From Xylaria sp. FL1777 (lineage: Eukaryota > Ascomycota > Sordariomycetes > Xylariales > Xylariaceae), in assembly GCA_022578965.1 (NCBI GenBank), contig MU401076.1, positions 1-10,682 of the forward strand: a DNA stretch of 10,682 bases. Direction: 5' to 3'. Shown one piece after another: positions 1-9,069 of this stretch (its first letter is position 1; each line of letters begins with the position of its first letter). Below the pieces are notes generated by a model that saw nothing but the letters and a program-made list of their open reading frames with translations, was not told the DNA's origin and searched no databases. The translations under genes were made by a program, and so were the position numbers.

Positions 1-360
1 TTTTTAAAATTAAAAAAATTATTTTATTTACTAACTATAAACTATTATTACTAAAAAATATGCAAATTTACTTTATTTTTTATATTTTTTTACTAGAACT
101 AGCATTTATTAAAATACTTATTAAAATATAACTAAAAATAAAAATAAATTAAAACGTTTATAAAGTTAAAAGTATACTAAATTTTTGTTAAAACAATAAT
201 AATTTAAAATATTTTATTAAATAAAAAAAATATTTATATATTAATAATATTTAAGAACTTAAAAAACATTTAAAAACTGCTAAAGTAGTTATAAATTAGT
301 TTTACTGCTAATATTTTAACTGTTTAAAACTAAAAAAAAAAAGTTAACTTTAAAAAAAAC
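1..360. other. AT-rich stretch, nothing recognised
   Basis: I see no frame, RNA gene or repeat here that I can support. The stretch is A/T runs with isolated C and G residues, most C preceded by A or G, as in the rest of the window. It is probably the decayed edge of another repeat. Confidence 0.5.
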
Positions 361-372
361 GCTTAAAAAATT

Positions 373-560
373 TTAATTAAACTTAAATAAAGTAGTTTGT
401 GCTGCTTTAGCTTGCTTTTTTTGTTGTTTTTGCTTTTTTGCTAACGCTTTTTGTTTTTTTTTAATGCGCTTTATTTTGTTTAGTTTATTTAAAAACTAAA
501 GCTTTTGCTAAACTATTTTAATACTTTTTGCTTTTAAAAAACGTTTTTATATATAAAGTT
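373..560 (-). pseudogene. Possible C-terminal tail of a pogo/Fot1-type transposase (relic)
   Basis: Read on the minus strand with codons starting at 540, 480 and 420, this gives a Lys/Gln/Ala-rich helical reading (parts: IKRIKKKQKALAKKQKQQ, then KKQAKAAQTT) ending at a TAA at 373-375. Upstream in the same frame, about 540-505, lies F-L-K-A-K-S-I-K-I-V followed by a stop, Q and K. Fungal pogo/Fot1-type DDE transposases commonly end in a basic coiled tail preceded by an F-x-S-P-x-K-I/V-x-x-A-R block, and this layout resembles that. The in-frame stops upstream are TAA or TAG, as expected of mutated CAA, CAG or TGG codons. The local strand is T-rich on +, consistent with minus coding. The transposase core is not visible. 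Any other basic coiled-coil protein would look similar, so the family call is weak; minus-strand coding ancestry is better supported than the family. Confidence 0.35.
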
Positions 561-1098
561 AAGCTAATTTGCTTAAAACAAAGTTAAAGCTGTTTTAAGT
601 TTGTTTTAATTTTTTTTAAACTAAAAATAACTATTGCTTTGTTTACTTTTTTTTTTTTTTAAAACAACGGTATTTAAAAACTATATTATTAATTAAGTTA
701 ATTAAAACTTTTAATTTGTAGTAAAAATAACTAGCGTATACATATTTAAAACAATAAAACATATTATTTGTTATTTTGTACGTTAATAATTAATTAAAGC
801 AGCAAAAGTAAAGCATAACTTTATAGCTAATAAAGTTAATAAAAGAAGCAAAAACAAGTTTTTGCTTTGTTTTAAATAAGCAATTAGTTTTTTTAATGCG
901 TTTTAATATTATAATATATAAAAAAAAAAAAAAAAAAAGAATACTTATGAAAAATTATTAAGATAATAATTTTAAAAAAAAGGAAATAATGTTATAAAAT
1001 TAGCATAAAAGTAGCTTTTAAAGCGGCTTAATGTTTTTATATATATTTTGCACTTTTTTTTTTGCTAGCTAAAGCTAAAGTTATATAATAACTTATTT
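561..1098. other. Gene-free AT-rich stretch with homopolymer tracts
   Basis: No frame could be followed here. The stretch holds a T14 tract at 647-660 and an A19 tract at 920-938. The A tract could be a retrotransposon poly-A tail, but no recognisable coding relic precedes it, so it may be simple slippage. Short GC-containing words such as agct, gcaaa and aacg fit the general mutation pattern. Confidence 0.5.
920..938. repeat. Poly-A tract (A19)
   Basis: Nineteen consecutive A residues follow a TA-rich run. It could be the 3' tail of a small non-LTR insertion in + orientation, or simple slippage. No target-site duplication was found by eye. Confidence 0.8.
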
Positions 1099-1202
1099 AG
1101 CTTATTAAGCTTACAGTAATTTAAAGCTTACTAAGCTTATAATAATTTAAAGCTTACTAAGCTTATAGTAATTTAATGCTTACTAGATTTATAGTAATTT
1201 AA
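1099..1202. repeat. Minisatellite: four tandem copies of a 26-bp unit
   Basis: Copies lie at 1099-1124, 1125-1150, 1151-1176 and 1177-1202, head to tail with no spacer. The unit begins agcttactaagctta and ends agtaatttaa, and holds two AGCTTA words. Copies 2 and 3 differ at one position, copy 1 has two or three transition-type differences, and copy 4 is the most diverged (tgctta start, tagattta middle). The register is exact over all 104 bases. Confidence 0.95.
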
Positions 1203-1366
1203 AAAAGGTTATTACTTTTTTTACCTTTTTTTTGTTTATATAATTATGCATTTTTTATATTTAATTATTTACTTAGTTTTAGTTCTTTAGCTATTAATTT
1301 TTTATAACTGCTAAGCACTAATATATTTATTACTTTTAATCCTTTAAAACCCTTATTAATACATAG

Positions 1367-1465
1367 TAGTAAAAGTACCCCAAAAATTTCCTTAACGGAC
1401 TACTGTTAAGGATTTTATTGTTACCTGCAAATCAAGACTCTAAGGGCAAACCTGTTATATTAGTG
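1367..1465. other. Under-mutated patch with hairpin, possible transposon terminal region
   Basis: This roughly 100-base patch keeps CC, GG, TC and GA dinucleotides (gtacccc, ttcc, ggact, aagactc, agggc) that are nearly absent elsewhere. Inside it CCTTAAC (1390-1396) and GTTAAGG (1405-1411) form a perfect 7-bp stem around an 8-base loop. Some fungal pogo/Fot1-type elements have terminal inverted repeats with an internal palindrome, and a possible transposase N-terminal relic starts about 200 bases downstream. This could therefore be the left end of that element. The matching right end was looked for by eye and not found. No coding potential is seen. Confidence 0.4.
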
Positions 1466-1661
1466 TATAATAAGTTTGTTATAGTATAACATATTAAAAA
1501 CTAAACTAGGTTATTATACAAAAAATAAATTAATTTTGCAAATAGCAATTAAAGCTTTAAATAATATTATAAAGCTTAATAGCTTAGTTTTAACGCTTTT
1601 TATATTTAAGGTATATTTAAGGGTTAATTAAAACTTTTCTTTTTTGCTAAATATTGTACAA

Positions 1662-2369
1662 AAAGCTAAAGCAGTTAAAAAAGCTATAAAAATGCTTCGC
1701 AAAAAACAAGCAAAAATTAAAATTAGCTATGCAATTTACGAACGTAATAAGCTAGCTTTATATAAAGTATTATTTTTATCCTTACGTAATAAAGTTTTTA
1801 TATAGCATAAAAAGCAAAGCTAAAAAAAACTATATAAAATATAGTTAATTAAAGAACTTAACATAATTATTAACTTTATAAACAGCTTAATTTGCTTTAA
1901 ATAAACATAAGTTAAGCTATATTACTATATAACTAAACATACTTTAGCAAATAATAAAAAAAAAAACATAACTGTTATAAAACTAGCTATAAAACTAGCT
2001 GTACAAAAAAAACGCAGAAAACCTAAAAAAGCTAAAAACTTTTTTATAGCGTTTATATAAAACATTAGCAACCTGTTTTTAACTTTAAAAGAAAAACAAA
2101 ACTATGCTTTAGTAGTAAAGTTATATAAAAACAGCATTATTAGCATTTTTAACGCTTTATTTAAAAAATTAAACGCTATAAAGATTAATAACTTTATTAT
2201 ATAAGGTGTTTTTTAGTTTATAAAATATAATTTAAATAAATATAGTAACACTTAAATTTTTAAGTTTTGCTTTATATAAAAAATTAAAAAAAAAATAACT
2301 AAGCTATACAAAAAGTTTAAATTAGTTATGCAAAGCTATAATAATACAAAAAAAAAAACTATACTAACC
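1662..2369 (+). pseudogene. Possible N-terminal part of a pogo-type transposase (relic)
   Basis: One + frame (codons starting at 1662 and 1998) runs with TAA/TAG stops only. Near 1670-1790 it reads K-A-V-K-K-A-I-K-M-L-R-K, then I-S-Y-A-I-Y-E-R-N, loosely like the psq-type helix-turn-helix that opens pogo/CENP-B-like transposases. About 70-100 codons on, a basic KKRRKPKKAKNFF segment (around 2004-2042) is followed by LFLTLKEKQNYA (around 2073-2108). The spacing recalls the W-x-x-R-F-L-K-R-H-P block and the stretch after it in that family. The first catalytic motif (N-x-D-E) cannot be read with confidence. The coding strand is A-rich, matching the rest of this half of the window. The under-mutated hairpin patch lies just upstream, where a terminal repeat would be. 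A different DNA-binding protein, or the N-terminus of the next relic after a frameshift, remains possible. Confidence 0.3.
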
Positions 2370-2371
2370 TA

Positions 2372-4330
2372 ATTACTAATAATTTAGCAAATAAGCTAAC
2401 AGCTATTATTAGCTTTAGGCCTTTTGCTAATTTAAGATTTTAATGCTTTAAGCAAGCTTTAAAATATTACGTAAGCGTACGTATAATTAAAAAACAAGCT
2501 TGCATAAAAAATCCTTGCATAACTACTTTTTAAACTTGTTTTAAAATATTTTAAAAAAACAATTATATAAATCGTATAACTATTATATAGCTTAGCTAAA
2601 TTAAAGCTATATTAATTTAAGACTTACTACTAATATTACTATAAAAAACTTAATATAGTAATCTTTATATATAACTTATGTTTATTATTTATATTAAAAC
2701 TTTTATAAAAATTTAGTATTATAAGTTTATAAATAAACAATATGTTTAGCTTTGCTACACTTAAATTTTTAGCAAAAGAAAAATATAAGTTATATAAAGC
2801 AAAGTTTTATATAAAGCTAAAAAAAACTTTATAATAAAATTACTTTATTAAATTTAATAATAGTTAAGTTATTTTTTTATATAAAAAAAATATAACGCTT
2901 ACGTAAAAAAGCTAAGCAAACTAACTAGCCTTAATTAACCTTTATATAAAAAATGCTACATAGCAATATATTTTTTAACGTATACGTAGCGCTTATATAA
3001 GCAACATTTGCTAACTAAAAGCTATATATAACCTTATAGCTACTGCTTAAATAATTAACCTAGCACTAATAAATATTAAAAATCTAAACCATAAAGTTAA
3101 ATAGCAAATAAATAATTATAACTATAGATTAACGTTTATACTTTTAAATTTAAGCTATATAAAACTATTTATTTTTATAAACAGTTTATTTGCAAATAAC
3201 ACTAATATGACTTTATAACTTAAATTTATTATTGTACTTATAATAAAGCACTGTATAAAAAAAAACCTAGCTTTTAAAATCAAAAAAAACATTATACATT
3301 AAAACTTTAGCAAGTGTAAGCAAATAACGCAAAGTATGCTAGCTAATAAATTATATAGCATAATAAATAGCTTTAATAGTACTATAGCCCTTTATATAAC
3401 GCTTTAAAAAATTATAGCTACGCTAAAAATACTTTTAATTTTTGCTATACTATGTTTAAACTTAAAATCGTTATATAACTATTTAGTAAAGCTAAAAACT
3501 ACCTAAAAAAAACGCTTTATAATTAATATTATATTACTTAAAAAGTTATATAAAAGAAAAAAAATCTCTAAAGTACAATAAATTAATAGCAAAAATAATT
3601 TAGCTAATACGTTTATAAAAAAAACATTAAACCAAGCGCTAAAAACCCTAGTATTTACGAACTAGCTAACTATACAAATAAAAGCATTTGTAAAAAAAAA
3701 GTAAAAATAACCTTTATATAAACAAATTAAAAAAAAGAGTTAAAAAAATACTTTTGTATAAAAATCGTTATAATAATTATACAATAAGTAAAAAAGCAAC
3801 AAGCAAATATATTTAATTTTAAAAAAAATACTAAAAACTATAAAATATTGCAAATTTTATATTTTCTTTTATATAACTATTCTTTAAGCTATATATAAGT
3901 GCTTAATATTTCTTTTTACTTTTTTTATTAAACTACTATATAATACTTAACCTCTTTTTATTTATTTAAGTATAATAATTATAATAAGCACTATATAATT
4001 ACTAAACGTACGTAGTATATGCATTACTTTAAAATCTTACTACTTGTTAGCAACCCTAAAATAAAAAGCTTTTATAGTTTATATAAGCATTTTAGCCATA
4101 TAAAGCAACTGTAGTGCTATATAACTAAATAAGTACTACATAAAAATAATTTTTATAACAAATTATTTAAGCTATAATAAAGGCAATTAAAGCACTATAT
4201 AAAATTTAAACTTTAATATTAACTAAAAGCATTAATATAACTTAAAACTTGTTACTTTTTATATAATAAACAATTATTAGTAAACTACTTAAACAATAAG
4301 CTATATAAAAAAAAAACAAATATATATATT
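2372..4330 (+). pseudogene. Long coding relic, tentatively a DUF3435/FluG-type tyrosine-recombinase protein
   Basis: A single + frame (positions 2372, 2642, 3632 and 3971 are all codon starts) can be followed for about 650 codons with only TAA/TAG interruptions, so this was one long gene. Features suggesting the fungal DUF3435/FluG domain group (Crypton-derived tyrosine recombinases, also found as Starship captains) are, in order: a helical segment reading YYVSVRIIKKQACIKNP (near 2470); FIIYIKTFIKI, stop, YYKF, then NKQYV (near 2680-2735), like the F-x-x-x-I-R-T-x-W ... R-x-Q-L block; C-Y-I-A-I-Y-F-L-T-Y (near 2955), like the C-P-x-x-x-F-L-A-L-A block; Lys-rich helices near 3500-3800; and a degenerate C2H2-like pattern at 3971-4033 with both Cys apparently turned into Tyr. 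The catalytic Arg, His and Tyr were not located. The family call is tentative; long coding ancestry is firmer. Confidence 0.4.
3971..4033 (+). other. Degenerate C2H2 zinc-finger-like segment inside the + strand relic
   Basis: In the relic frame this reads Y-N-N-Y-N-K-H-Y, then T-K-R-T, a TAG, and Y-M-H-Y-F-K-I-L. Replacing each Tyr that stands where Cys is expected (TGT to TAT is a G-to-A change) gives C-x2-C-x13-H-x4, close to but not exactly the usual x12 spacing. FluG/DUF3435-type fungal proteins often carry a C-terminal C2H2 region. The match is suggestive only. Confidence 0.25.
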
Positions 4331-4469
4331 TACATATAGCAACTAAAAAAATAATTAATTGCTAAAGTTACTAGTTAATAGTTATATAACGTTATAATTA
4401 CTATTTTAGCTTATAACGCAAAGCTAACAATTATTAATGTTATACTATAATAAAGCAGCTATTATATAA

Positions 4470-4492
4470 ATATATATATATATATATATATA
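4470..4492. repeat. (TA)n microsatellite
   Basis: About eleven uninterrupted TA units, followed after one AG break by further TA repeats to about 4505. It is likely slippage in AT-rich DNA. Confidence 0.9.
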
Positions 4493-4761
4493 AGTATATA
4501 TATAAAAATAACTAAGTGTAAAGCTATTATAAGTATATATATATGCATATAAAACAGCTAATAGCAAAATAAGCAGTTATACAAAATAAAAAGTTTAAAG
4601 ATATAAAAGCAACAAAAAGTATTGCAAAATTTAGGCTTTTTTTATAAACAAAGCCCAGCTTTCGTACTTTAATATATTACTAAACTTATTGCTATACAAA
4701 AAAAGAACTCTTAATTAACCTTAGTATAAATTACTTACTATTAATACTTTACTTTATATTA

Positions 4762-4779
4762 TTAACTAACGTTAGTTAA
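4762..4779. repeat. Perfect 18-bp palindrome
   Basis: TTAACTAACGTTAGTTAA equals its own reverse complement, centred on ACGT, with no mismatch and no spacer. The pairing stops exactly at the next base on each side. It has no known role here. It could be a remnant of a terminal repeat junction or a chance palindrome in low-complexity DNA. Confidence 0.9.
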
Positions 4780-5412
4780 CTATATAACAATAAAAACAAA
4801 GAACTTTAATTATACTAATAATAATTAAACTACATAAAAGTTTAAATACTTTACTTAAAAAGCAACTACCTTTAAACTTAAGCTTTATACAACTATAAAG
4901 TTTAAAGAAAGCAAACATATAAGCAACCCTTTTTTTGCAAAAACTAAAGTACTAAGTATTTAACTCTTTATAAAACTATTCTTTTTTATTTTTTTTAAAT
5001 AGCATTATACAAAAAAAATTATAACCAAAAAAAAAGTAGCTAATATTAAAATAACTAGTTATTAGTTATAACTTTTATATATAGTACGTATAATAAGTTT
5101 TGCATAAAAATCACTTTATGCAAAAGCTATTATATAAACTAAAGTAATCTTAGTATTAACTTAGCTCGTATGCTAGCAAAGTTTTTATACATAAAAAAAA
5201 ACCTTTGCTTTATATAAACCTTTTTTTCTTTTAAACATACAAAATATAAACAGCTTATAATATAAAGATTATTGTACTTTGTTTTAGCATATATATATTA
5301 AACGTATAATCGTACAAAGCCCATTTAATAAAACATATAAATATTATTTAAAAGCTTTATAATTATTAAAACAAATTATAAAAAAATATATTTATTATAT
5401 AAATAATTAAAG

Positions 5413-6180
5413 TTATTTAATATATAACTTATTATTATTAATAACTTGCTGTGCTGCTTTATAGCGCGGTTTTTTTACTTGTGTGCCTATAAGTAAAACT
5501 GTACAAAAAGCTAAATAAAAACCTTATGCAATAATATTTACGCTACTACTTTAAAGTTTTTTTACTTTATAACAACTAGTTTTTATTAACTAGCTTACTA
5601 AACAAAAAGTAATAGTTAAAAGGCAAAAAAACTCTTTTTAAAGCTTTTAAACTTTTTGCTTTTTTAAAAAGCGCATAAAAGCTTTTTTTTTGTTTTTTAA
5701 AACCTTTAAAGAAGCATTTTTGCCTTTTTTATTAGTTTTTTCCTTATTTCTTGCCTTTTTTTTTCTTTTTTTATTTCTTTTTATTTTAACTACTTTATTA
5801 TATATTACTATTTTATTAGTAGCAAATAGCTATTTTATAATATTACTTGCAGTTTTAAGCTTTTTTATAGCTAGTTATAAGTTTTTATTAATTTATAGCA
5901 GCTTAGCTATAAAGCTTTTTTATAGCTGCTTTTTTTTATTTTTTAGCAGGTTATAATATAAAACTATATGCTAAAAGGTTTTTTTCTTTTTTATATATTT
6001 GCAAAAAAACATAAAAAAGCTTAAAACCTTTTTTTTATGCAAAAACGCCTTTAGTTTTATTTTTTTAGTACATATTTATATTATTATAACTACTTTATGC
6101 TTTAGTAATTTGCTATATTTTTTAAAGGCTTTATTTTTGTTAAGCTTTTGCTTAACTATTATTAAATAATTATTGCTTGT
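5413..6180 (-). pseudogene. C-terminal part of a pogo/Fot1-type DDE transposase (relic)
   Basis: Followed on the minus strand, mostly with codons starting at 6120, 6000, 5820 and 5520. K-Y-S-K-L-L-K-H-K-V-V (about 6120-6085) then K-A-F-L-H (about 6050-6034) resemble the family's A-Y-x-x-x-x-E ... D-F-L pattern. F-stop-H-I-V-L-Y-Y-N-L at 5976-5947 fits the F-R-x-T-G-L-Y-P-Y-N-P block just after the DDE core, with P to L and T to I as C-to-T changes. Next comes a long Lys/Arg/Glu-rich helical tail (about 5800-5600), then G-T-Q-V-K-K-P-R-Y at 5487-5461, like the R-G-R-x-V-K-x-P-x-R-Y end of many fungal members, and a stop at 5413-5415. The DDE catalytic residues and the N-terminal half are absent: upstream sequence belongs to a LINE, so this is a truncated or nested copy. 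The tail is less mutated than its surroundings. The element would have cut and pasted DNA when intact. Confidence 0.5.
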
Positions 6181-6389
6181 TTTAGTTTAGCTTTATTTGC
6201 TTATTTATTTTTTTTTTAGTATAATCTTAGGTTTTTTTTTTTTTAATTATTTTTTTTGCTAAAAGTTTAAAGCTAGCGTTAGATTTTTTTTAGCTATGCT
6301 TTTATTATTGTTTATAAGCTTGCTTTTTGTTTAGTTTTTAGCTTTTTAAGCTTTTATGTTTTAAATAAAAGTTTTAATTTTTTTTGTTG

Positions 6390-9060
6390 TTTTTTAGATT
6401 AACTTTTTAGCTGCTAAACTTTTTATGTAATGCTTGCAAGCTATTGTTTTACTATTAAAATATAAATTAATAAAAAAAATCCTTATTTTAATTTTTAAGT
6501 GCTTTATTTTAATTACTTTAAAAGCTTTAGCTATACGTTTAAAGCATTTATTTTAAGTTGCTATTAATAAGTTAGCAATACTTTTTGCTTTATTTTTTTT
6601 AAAGTTTTTATACTAAGTTATTACGCTATAAACTAAAGTACTTTATATTATTATAATATATATTTGCTTTGTTTTTGTTATATTACTACTTTATGCAAAG
6701 TTTTATAGCTTAATTATTACGTATAACTAAATGCTTAATTTTTTTTTAAGCTTTGCTAAGTATTTTTTTTATTTTATGTTTTTATTAAACTATACTTTTA
6801 AAAACCTTGCGTTATTCTTTAAGTATACTATTACGTTAAAAAAATGTACTACTTGTATAAATGCTGTTTTATTACTAAAAAAATGCATTAATTTGCTTTT
6901 TTATAATGCAAACTTTATTTTATGTTATTTTGCTTAGCTTTTATACGTTTTTTATATTGCTTTTAAAGCTTTATAGTTTTGCTTTATATTTAAGTTTGCT
7001 ATAATAAAGTTAGTATTATTAGTAAAGCTAACTATTATTAGCTTTTAGTATATAGTAAAGTTATTATAAAGTATTAAAATATATAAAAAAAAAAAAGAAA
7101 TAAAAGCAAAAACTTTTAAAGAACTTTAGCTTTTAGCATTATTAACTAAAATATTGCTTTATTAAAGCAAAAATGCACTATATAGTTTAATATAAAAAAA
7201 TTTACTTATATAACTATTTAAAAAAAAAAGCTTTTTTATTATAAAATATATATTATTTTTTTTTTATTAATAGTATTAAAAGCTTTTATAATATTTAGCT
7301 GTAGTAAAAACGCTATGCTTTTTTTGCTAATTGCTTTTTTTGCTGTTTTTAATACTAGTTTAATAGCTATGTTTATTAATTTATTTTATTTGTTATTTAT
7401 TTAGTTATTTAACAAAAAATTCTTTTGTTTAGCTACTTTTGCTATATAGTAATATAGCTTTTTTTTTAGCACTTTTTTTATTATATAAATAAGCATAATA
7501 AAGCGTTACTTTTTAGCTATTTTTTTAGTTTTTTTTGATTTTTTAAGTTTAAGTATAATTACTATTTTTGCTTGCTTAAATTATACTAAGTAATACCTTA
7601 ATAAAAAGCTAGCAATACATAGTATTGCTATTTTTTTTACTAAAGTAAGTTTATAAGCTTTAAAAAAGCTATTAAGTAGCAAATTATTTTTTAGTGTTTT
7701 TTATAGCGCTAACTTTTATATTAATAATATTATATCTTTTTTTTTTGTATTAATATTAATTATAAACTTTTAGTAATTATTATAAGTTAAGTTTTTTTTA
7801 AGTATATTAAACAAGTTTGCTAATAATGCAAAAAAAAAGCGTTTTACTAATAAAGCTGTTTTTTTTTTAAAAGTATTAACAAAAAACAGCTTACTTTTTG
7901 TTTATTTTAGTAGTAAAATTATAATAACTTTTAAAGCTAGCTTATAAGCAAACTTTGCTTATTTAACTAAGCTTTATAATAACTTAAAATCTTTAAATGC
8001 TTTTATAAATGCTTATTTTTAGCTGCGTTTTTATGCTTTTTTTACTTTATTGCTAAAAGCTTTTTTTTTTTTTTAAAAGCTTGCTATGCTATTTTAGTTT
8101 TTTTGCTTTAAAACTTATAGTACGCTTGTTTTGCTTTTTTTTCTGTTTTAACTATTTTTAAGAACTACTAAAGTAATGCTTAGTGTTCTTTTTTTATAGT
8201 TTTTTTAAGCGTTATTTTATTTGCTATTTTTACTAATTGCTAAATTAAAAAGTTAAAAGTATTATTTAGCTTACTAAATATATATAGCATATACGTTTTT
8301 ATAATAATAGCTTTTGTTTTTATAGCTGCTTTATTTTTATTTAATTTAAGCTAGTTTTATTTTTTTGCTTTTTTTAAGTATTTTTGCAAAGCTGTTTTTA
8401 AATTAATTATAACTTTTATTGCTTTATAGTTAAAACTTAGCTATTTTAAGTCCTTTTAATAAGTAATAGCTAAATTGTTAAACATTTATACTAGGTTTAT
8501 TATTAAGCTTTTTTATTTATGCTTTGTTTTAATTACTTTTTCTTTAAGAAATAGCTAGCATAAAATCTTATTATGCAGTAAACTTAAGCAGTTTATTTGC
8601 TTTTTAGCTTTTTTTGCTTTTTAAGTTTTATAATAAGTAATAAAAGTTAAAATTGCTTATAAATATATAATGTTTTTTTAGCTTGCTTGCTTTACGTATT
8701 TTTTAAATTAAACTACGCTAAACTGTTTTTTTTTAATTTAGTAAATATATTAATTATAAAAATACTATTAAATTATTGCTGCTTATTATAACTTTTGCTT
8801 AGTTTTTACTAGCGTTTTTTGCTAACGTTTTTATTATAATTTTTTTGTTTATATATAATATAGCTTTACTTTTTAATTAAACAACTTAATAATTGCTATT
8901 ATTAAAGCAATATATATTATTATGTTTATTAATTATTAGCTTTTAAACTGCTATATAATTAAAACTGTTGTTTTATAGCGCACATGCTATATTGCTTTTA
9001 AATTTTGCAATGTTTTAAAAAGCAATATTATATATTATTAAGTTAATAAAAATAAATTTT
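6390..9060 (-). pseudogene. LINE ORF2, endonuclease-reverse transcriptase (relic, C-terminus missing)
   Basis: A single minus frame of about 890 codons. Near 9060-9040, K-I-Y-F-Y, stop, L-N resembles the F-x-Q-L-N opening of the LINE endonuclease. The middle (8900-7150) is too decayed to read motifs with confidence. At 7062-7006, I-L-I-L-Y-N-N and then F-T-N-N-T-N-F fit the I-L-F-L-Y-N ... F-A-D-D-T-N-L reverse-transcriptase block. Both catalytic Asp codons (7015-7020) are now AAT, Asn. Next come A-L-K-A-I, stop, K-T-Y (near 6963-6945), K-F-A-L, stop, K-S-K-L-M-H-F (6915-6880), A-R-F-L-K-V (6810-6793), Y-L-A-K-L-K-K-K-L (6762-6736) and N-K-C-F (6552-6541). These match, in order and spacing, the post-catalytic region of fungal LINEs. 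The last LINE-like words are S-L-A-A-K-K-L-I at 6420-6397. No RNase H domain is seen. Confidence 0.75.
7006..7026 (-). other. Reverse-transcriptase catalytic box, mutated (F-T-N-N-T-N-F)
   Basis: The seven codons stand where LINE reverse transcriptases have F/Y-x-D-D. Two GAT codons have evidently become AAT, both by G-to-A change on the coding strand, so the enzyme would be dead even without the stop codons. The hydrophobic I-L-I-L-Y-N-N upstream and the F-A, stop, K-S-K-L-M-H-F block downstream confirm the register. Confidence 0.7.
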
Positions 9061-9069
9061 TGCTTATAT

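Larger units (their letters stand above)
4331..5412. other. AT-rich stretch without a recognisable gene
   Basis: A-rich on the + strand like the preceding relic, so it may be more decayed + strand coding sequence, but no frame held together and no motif was recognised. It contains the (TA)n tract at 4470-4492, a second TA-rich run near 4532-4550 and the perfect palindrome at 4762-4779. The strand bias flips around 5300-5450, which probably marks the boundary between oppositely oriented elements. Confidence 0.5.

Noticed and set aside
4440..4560. TA-rich run as a replication origin or centromere-like element
   Set aside because: Only a simple (TA)n repeat is visible. Nothing else distinguishes it from the AT-rich background.
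5690..5956. Open + strand frame of 88 codons that looks like a hydrophobic membrane protein
   Set aside because: It is the antisense of the Lys/Arg-rich transposase tail. Phe/Leu runs arise from reading AAA/AAG/GAA-rich coding sequence backwards.
5970..6035. Inverted repeat AAAAGGTTTT / AAAACCTTTT as a terminator or element end
   Set aside because: It falls inside the transposase relic frame and consists of A/T runs, so chance pairing is likely.
6731..6937. Open + strand frame of 68 codons
   Set aside because: Antisense of the LINE reverse-transcriptase segment holding the K-S-K-L-M-H-F and A-R-F-L-K-V words on the minus strand.
7681..7740. I-I-N-I-K-V-S-A-I-K-N-T on the minus strand as reverse-transcriptase motif A
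   Set aside because: It lies about 230 codons before the F-T-N-N box, much farther than the usual spacing between motifs A and C, so the resemblance is probably chance.
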